Part shown: piece by piece, positions 59,614 to 64,000 of the stretch
Position numbering within the stretch: position 1 is the first letter of the stretch
Layout of the letters: each line of letters starts with the position of its first letter
Translations under genes and position numbers: made by a program
From: Ignavibacteriales bacterium
GTDB taxonomy: Bacteria > Bacteroidota > Ignavibacteria > Ignavibacteriales > Ignavibacteriaceae
Assembly: GCA_016700155.1 (NCBI GenBank)
Contig: CP065001.1
Coordinates: 1,612,001 to 1,676,000, forward strand
Reading direction: 5' to 3'
DNA length: 64,000 nt
Notes under the pieces: model-generated
What the model was told of the DNA's origin: nothing
Seen by the model: only the letters and a program-made list of their open reading frames with translations
Database searches by the model: none

Positions 59614-61059
59614 ATGCTGAAAATAAAATCTCAATTAATTCTTTTGCTGCTTGTTTTCATTTCTTGTGAACTATTTCCGCAAAAACTTTCCATCAAATCG
59701 TCTCTGGACTCATTATTCAAAGATGAACTTTTTGAGTCGACTATTGCTGCAGTGGATATTTATAATCTTACCGAGAAGAAAGTAATTTACCAGCGGAACA
59801 ATAAACTACTGCTAAATCCTGCTTCGAACATGAAACTGCTTACATCGGTCGCGGGAATTTTATTCCTTGGGCATGATTATGAGTTTCAAACCTCTTTGTA
59901 TTATACAGGCAAAATTGAGAATGATACTTTGTTCGGTGATCTGTATGTAGTCGGTGGATGTGATCCTGATTTTAAACTGATCGATCTTCAGCAATTTGTT
60001 AAAGCTGTAAAATCCTCAGCAATAAAATTCATTACCGGTAAACTATATGGTGATGTTTCATTTAAAGATGATGTTTATTGGGGAAACGGCTGGATGTGGG
60101 ATGATGCCCCATTTTCCGATGCGCCTTATCTCTCCGCCTTAAATATTAACGATAATATTGTATCTGTTTCTGTGCAGCCGTCAGAGCCGGGACAGGTTGC
60201 CTATGCAACAGTTTACCCTTCAACAGCTTATGTTAGCGTTATCAATGAATGCAAAACTTCATCATCAGCCGGCTTAAATAATTTTTATGTAACACGGGAT
60301 TATAAAAATCTTTCCAATGTAATTTATATCGGTGGAAATATCACCGACAGAAGCGACCATGACAGCAGTTCAACGCATTTTAATCTGACAGTCGTTAATC
60401 CGGAGAAATATTTTTTAACCTTGTTCAGAGAAGAGCTTGCAAGAAACGGGATAGTAATAGAAGATGAACCTGAATTATTTTTTCTGCCGTATGATGCAGT
60501 TCACCTTGCAACTGTAAGCCGACCATTTGAAGAGGTTCTTGTAAACCTTAATAAAAGCAGTGACAATCTTAGCGCTGAAATGGTTTTATATGCAATGGGC
60601 AATAAATATCATGGTAAACCGGGGCATGCATCAAACGGTTTAAAGATGCTGAACAGTTTAATATTGATGTCCGGCATGAAACCTCTTCAATATTCGATAG
60701 CCGATGGTTCAGGGGTTTCAAGATATAATCTCGTTTCATCTGAACTGCTCCTGGCAATATTGAAATACCTTTACCAGGAAAACGCCTCCGCGTTTAATTA
60801 TCTTTATAACTCGTTGCCTATCGGCGGAGTGGATGGCACTCTGTCAAAAAGAATGATTGGTACAACCGCGGAAAAAAATATACGAGCAAAAACGGGAACA
60901 TTAAAAGGTGTAAGTTCATTATCCGGTTATGCGTGGGCTAAGAACGGGACCCTGCTTGCGTTTTCAATCATCATACATAACTTCACACGACCGGTTGATG
61001 ACATCAGGAAACTGCAGGATGAAATTTGCAGAATGATGACAAGTTACGATCTAAATTAA
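59614..61059 (+). CDS. dacB: D-alanyl-D-alanine carboxypeptidase/endopeptidase, PBP4 type
   Basis: A 481-residue secreted protein with a hydrophobic signal (about 6-22). Penicillin-binding motifs: S-x-x-K in NPASNMKLLTS (Ser near 71, Lys near 74), S-x-N in KSSDNLSAEM (about 315) and KTG in RAKTGTLKGVSSLSGY (about 427). An insertion between the first two motifs is typical of class C PBP4. It trims or cleaves peptidoglycan cross-links in the periplasm. prmA follows after 19 bases; no functional link is apparent. Confidence 0.93.
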   Translation: MLKIKSQLILLLLVFISCELFPQKLSIKSSLDSLFKDELFESTIAAVDIYNLTEKKVIYQRNNKLLLNPASNMKLLTSVAGILFLGHDYEFQTSLYYTGKIENDTLFGDLYVVGGCDPDFKLIDLQQFVKAVKSSAIKFITGKLYGDVSFKDDVYWGNGWMWDDAPFSDAPYLSALNINDNIVSVSVQPSEPGQVAYATVYPSTAYVSVINECKTSSSAGLNNFYVTRDYKNLSNVIYIGGNITDRSDHDSSSTHFNLTVVNPEKYFLTLFREELARNGIVIEDEPELFFLPYDAVHLATVSRPFEEVLVNLNKSSDNLSAEMVLYAMGNKYHGKPGHASNGLKMLNSLILMSGMKPLQYSIADGSGVSRYNLVSSELLLAILKYLYQENASAFNYLYNSLPIGGVDGTLSKRMIGTTAEKNIRAKTGTLKGVSSLSGYAWAKNGTLLAFSIIIHNFTRPVDDIRKLQDEICRMMTSYDLN

Positions 61060-61078
61060 TTTTGAAGAGGATAAACAA

Positions 61079-61927
61079 TTGAAATCATACAAGGAATTTA
61101 TTATCACAGCCGAGCCTTTTATCCCTGAAATAATTTCGGGTATTTTATGGGAACTTGATATTGACGGAGTCAGCGAAGAAGTAAATTGTTTGCGTGTATT
61201 TTCGAATGACCAAGGACCCAGCCAGGAAGAGCTTTCATCAAAACTTAAAACTCTTGTTGATCAGAAAATGCTTTTCAGTTTTCTTGTCGAAGAAAATATT
61301 CTTGAGAATAAAAACTGGAATGCTGAATGGGAAAAAACTATAAACGTGATTAAGGTGACTGACCGGATTGTTATCAAGCCAACTTTCAGGCAATATGAAA
61401 AGAGCAAAGACGAAATTGTAATTGCAATCGATCCGAAAATGTCATTTGGAACAGGTGAGCATCAAACTACAAAACTTATGCTGATGCTCATTGAGAAATA
61501 CACTTCAAAAAATAATTCTGTGCTTGATGTCGGGTCTGGTACTGCCGTTTTATCAATAGCCGCTTTGAAACTCGGTGCTGCTTCTGCAGTTGCTGTTGAT
61601 ATTGATGAATGGTGTCTCGGGAACGCAAAAGAAAATGCTGTTCTGAATGAAGTGGAAAATGAAATTGAGATATTGCTTGGTGACATTGATGTCGTTGGTG
61701 AACGTGAATTCGATCTCGTACTTGCCAATATTCAAAAAAATATATTGATGAATATCTCGGGCGAACTCAAAAGCAAAACAAAAAGTGATGGGGTTCTGAT
61801 TCTTTCAGGATTACTTTCAATCGATGAACCAGATATTATTAATCATTACAAGCAGACCGGCTTTGAATCAATAGAAATCTTAAAAATGGATGAGTGGATT
61901 GCTATTGTTCTGAAGCCGGTAGATTAA
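61079..61927 (+). CDS. prmA: Ribosomal protein L11 methyltransferase
   Basis: A 282-residue SAM-dependent methyltransferase. An N-terminal substrate-recognition domain (about 1-100) precedes DPKMSFGTGEHQTTKLML (about 121-138), the SAM motif VLDVGSGTAVLSIAALKLGA (about 148-167) and LVLANIQKNI (about 222-231). DP-x-M-x-FGTG-H-x-TT is diagnostic of PrmA. It trimethylates L11. The start is TTG, with GAAGAGG in front. Length is typical. Confidence 0.95.
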   Translation: MKSYKEFIITAEPFIPEIISGILWELDIDGVSEEVNCLRVFSNDQGPSQEELSSKLKTLVDQKMLFSFLVEENILENKNWNAEWEKTINVIKVTDRIVIKPTFRQYEKSKDEIVIAIDPKMSFGTGEHQTTKLMLMLIEKYTSKNNSVLDVGSGTAVLSIAALKLGAASAVAVDIDEWCLGNAKENAVLNEVENEIEILLGDIDVVGEREFDLVLANIQKNILMNISGELKSKTKSDGVLILSGLLSIDEPDIINHYKQTGFESIEILKMDEWIAIVLKPVD

Positions 61928-61938
61928 TTTTTTTCGGT

Positions 61939-62334
61939 CTAACGCATCTTTATTTTTATTGTGCCTGATGTGATATACTCATCATATTCATCATACACGT
62001 AAACATTATATTTACCGGAGCGATAAAAAATAATTTCCTTCCAGAACCATGTCCAATCCGGTTCAACATCCTGGTATATAGTATTGTCATAAGACTCATC
62101 GCTGTTTGAATCGACTTCAAAGATTTTAAAATATACTCCGTACACATCGACATCCTCACCCATGCGTACAAGCATTTTTAAAGATCCGCCATCTTCTGTG
62201 ATTGTAAATGTACTGCTTGAATTGATTGCATATCCGTCTTCATCAACATCTTCACAGAAGTAAAGTGATTGTGCGTTGACAGATGACAATGTAAACAGAG
62301 TTAAAATCAAAACAAGTGAAAACTTTGATTTCAT
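61939..62334 (-). CDS. Small secreted acidic protein of unknown function
   Basis: A 131-residue protein with a signal peptide (MKSKFSLVLILTLFTLSSVNAQ). The mature part is acidic and beta-strand-like (SLYFCEDVDEDGYAINSSST, VDVYGVYFKIFEVD, YNVYVYDEYDEYITSG). The ending SGTIKIKMR has the look of a C-terminal strand but is not a T9SS tail. One Cys only. No known family recognised. It converges with prmA and stands alone. Confidence 0.7.
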   Translation of the reverse strand: MKSKFSLVLILTLFTLSSVNAQSLYFCEDVDEDGYAINSSSTFTITEDGGSLKMLVRMGEDVDVYGVYFKIFEVDSNSDESYDNTIYQDVEPDWTWFWKEIIFYRSGKYNVYVYDEYDEYITSGTIKIKMR

Positions 62335-62476
62335 AAAATGATCCTTTTGTTAGTTATAGATAAGTGATTATCCAAACAGATGCCAAAGCAAGCTTTTGTA
62401 AATTGTTATGATAATTAACCGGTGTCGCAAATGAGCGACTTGTTGAACTATCAATAATTAGCAGGGGAGAGACAAA

Positions 62477-64000
62477 TTACTTTTTATAAATAATCTTTCC
62501 GTTAAAGATTGTCATCACAACCGATACATCTTTTATTTTTTGCGGAGGTATAGAAAATATATCTTCATCCAGAATTATGAGATCGGCAAGTTTACCCTCT
62601 TCAATTGAACCGATATACTTTTCCTGGAAACCCGCGTAAGCACTGTTGATCGTATAGCATCTTATTGCCTCCTCAACAGAGATTTTTTCTTCCGGTATCC
62701 ATCCTTCCGGATTCAGGTTATCAGATGTACTTCTTGTTACCGCGGCATAAATACCGAGAAGGGGATTAAGAGGTGCCACAGGCCAGTCTGTACCGAAACT
62801 AACGCACGCAGAATCGTCCAGTAAACTTTTTATTTTATAAGATGAAGTGATCCTATCGCCTAATCTTTTATGAGCCCAGTTTCCATCATCAAGCAAATGA
62901 ACAGGCTGCATTGATGCAAGTACACCTATATTTTGAAAACGTCCGAGATCTTCTGTTCTTAGATGTTGTGCATGTTCAATACGGAATCTTCGGTCCCAAT
63001 ATGGATTTTCGTTTTTTATTTTTTCATACATATCAAGCAAAAATGAATTTGCCTTATCTCCGATTGCATGGACACAGACCTGGAGATGATTTATATCAGC
63101 ATCGGTAGCCCATTTTTCAAGCCTGCCATCCAGTACAATATCATTCGCTAAACCAAAATTGTTGTCTGAATTTTCATATTCATCAAACAACCAAGCTGTG
63201 CTTGAACCGAGAGAACCATCAGAATATGCTTTTAGTGAACCCAAAGAAAAAATATTATCCTGTTTGATTGATGTCTTAAGTTTTATCAAATCTCTGTAAT
63301 TAGTAATTGGAAGTCTGCAGTACATCCTGCATGTAAGTAAACCATTATCGTGTGCGTTTACCAGTGTAGAGAGATCGTTAAACTCCGTAATATCCTGCAC
63401 TGTCGTAACACCTAAGCGTTTAGCTTCATTCAATGCTGCTGTGAGGGCTTCCTGTTTTTCTTTCTCAGAATGCTCGGGAATAATAGAAAAGATCAAATCC
63501 ATTGCATTGTCTTTTAATATACCTGTAGGTTCGCCTGTAACCGGGTCGCGTTCAATTAATCCGCCAATCGGATCTTTTGTTTCCTTAGTTATACCAGCTT
63601 GCTTCAACGCATACGAATTTGCCAATCCCATATGACCATCTAATCTGCTTACGAATACGGGTGTTGATTCTGAAATGTCATCTATCAATTCTTTTGTCGG
63701 TAAGATTTTTTCATCCCATGTTTCGTGATCCCATCTTCCTCCGGTTATCCATCTATCGGGATGTAATTCGATATAACTTCTAAGAATTTCTTTAAACTGC
63801 TGTTTAGATTTTGCAGGACGAAGATCAATTCCGCTTATATAAAATCCACCGCTAAGGAAATGCGTGTGATTATCAATAAAACCAGGCAGCATCAGCTTAC
63901 CACCAAGGTCAATTACTTCAGGAATAATTCCCGTGCGGGTAAGAACTTCTTCAGTTGTACCAACTAAAATTATTTTATCGTTCTCGATGAGCACAGCTTC
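62477..64000 (-). CDS. Amidohydrolase (YtcJ-like), 5' end beyond the window
   Basis: The frame is open to the window edge. A GTG at 63994 could be read as start, but the residues before and across it (EAVLIENDKIILVG) are the usual third-strand start of YtcJ-like amidohydrolases, so some 20-30 N-terminal residues are missing. The visible part has the metal site GFIDNHTHFLSGG, KDNAMDLIFS, VCVHAIGDKANS, RIEHAQHL and FGTDWPVAPLNPLLG, and ends at KLADLIILDEDIF plus a beta tail. Amidohydrolase_3 enzymes cleave N-acyl or amide bonds of small molecules; the substrate is unknown. No signal peptide is visible, but the N-terminus is not in view. Confidence 0.9.
   Translation of the reverse strand, partial: EAVLIENDKIILVGTTEEVLTRTGIIPEVIDLGGKLMLPGFIDNHTHFLSGGFYISGIDLRPAKSKQQFKEILRSYIELHPDRWITGGRWDHETWDEKILPTKELIDDISESTPVFVSRLDGHMGLANSYALKQAGITKETKDPIGGLIERDPVTGEPTGILKDNAMDLIFSIIPEHSEKEKQEALTAALNEAKRLGVTTVQDITEFNDLSTLVNAHDNGLLTCRMYCRLPITNYRDLIKLKTSIKQDNIFSLGSLKAYSDGSLGSSTAWLFDEYENSDNNFGLANDIVLDGRLEKWATDADINHLQVCVHAIGDKANSFLLDMYEKIKNENPYWDRRFRIEHAQHLRTEDLGRFQNIGVLASMQPVHLLDDGNWAHKRLGDRITSSYKIKSLLDDSACVSFGTDWPVAPLNPLLGIYAAVTRSTSDNLNPEGWIPEEKISVEEAIRCYTINSAYAGFQEKYIGSIEEGKLADLIILDEDIFSIPPQKIKDVSVVMTIFNGKIIYKK

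Noticed and set aside
62335..62476. GTCGC-N6-GCGAC pairing upstream of the small secreted protein gene
   Set aside because: A five-base stem without a T run is too weak to call a terminator or regulatory element.

Overview
The window is AT-rich bacterial chromosome, most likely from the Ignavibacteria/Bacteroidota-Chlorobiota side of the tree. Three secreted proteins (42355-43974, 44190-46313, 52041-54050) end in type IX secretion (T9SS) sorting tails, two of them preceded by the NYPNPFNPST linker typical of Ignavibacteria. There is also a PorV/PorQ-type barrel, a DUF4835/PorD-like protein, CarboxypepD-regulatory TonB receptors, many lipoproteins, and two good promoters of the Bacteroidota kind (TTTG/TTG-N20-TAnnTTTG). 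Two other promoters look like ordinary sigma-70 sites. Shine-Dalgarno sequences are common, and TTG starts occur in at least five housekeeping genes. I saw no transposase, integrase, phage gene, CRISPR array or rRNA.

Layout. 1-2920: minus-strand operon for a TonB receptor (cut by the window edge), a lipoprotein with a duplicated domain and a small histidine-rich secreted protein, probably metal-related. 3116-8392: plus-strand metabolism (glutaryl-CoA dehydrogenase, guaB, a glycosyltransferase, purD). 8418-10693: a MauE/rhodanese membrane pair, a YiiX-like cysteine hydrolase and a DUF4878 lipoprotein. 10749-15774: tRNA-Leu, glnS, a SatD-like protein with a helix-turn-helix, a striking 29-bp-period palindrome array, a DUF3307 membrane protein and gltX. 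15850-25087: a soluble kinase with three receiver domains, an AbgT transporter, NDH-2, a helix-hairpin-helix/outer-membrane barrel protein and T9SS-linked proteins. 25104-28595: a probable sphingolipid (dihydroceramide) locus. 28596-32289: a haem protein, tRNA-Ala, MATE and MFS exporters, and a small secreted protein with a candidate leaderless promoter. 32402-38851: SpoIID-like protein, Maf, a flippase-like protein, YtxH/DUF948-type proteins, an EF-G paralogue and a HIT hydrolase. 38934-46840: LOG, coaD and rsmD, with rsmD and coaD separated by three secreted-protein genes and the remnant of a fourth. 46865-51846: PilM-like/pseudopilin-like/ComEA-like genes and hrcA-grpE-dnaJ. 52041-54050: a nine-haem cytochrome with a T9SS tail. 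54420-64000: purM, a lipoprotein/TonB receptor pair, a TatD-radical SAM fusion, a PBP4-type carboxypeptidase, prmA, a small secreted protein and a truncated amidohydrolase.

Together the genes describe a free-living heterotroph with an elaborate cell surface: T9SS cargo, extracellular haem proteins, TonB uptake and possibly sphingolipids. Standard purine, translation and chaperone genes are scattered among them. The observations most worth following up are the TACAAG-N8-CTTGTA array beside the SatD-like gene, the spt/GNAT/SDR locus, the T9SS-tailed nonahaem cytochrome, the CX4CH haem-motif variant, and the truncated T9SS tail between rsmD and coaD.
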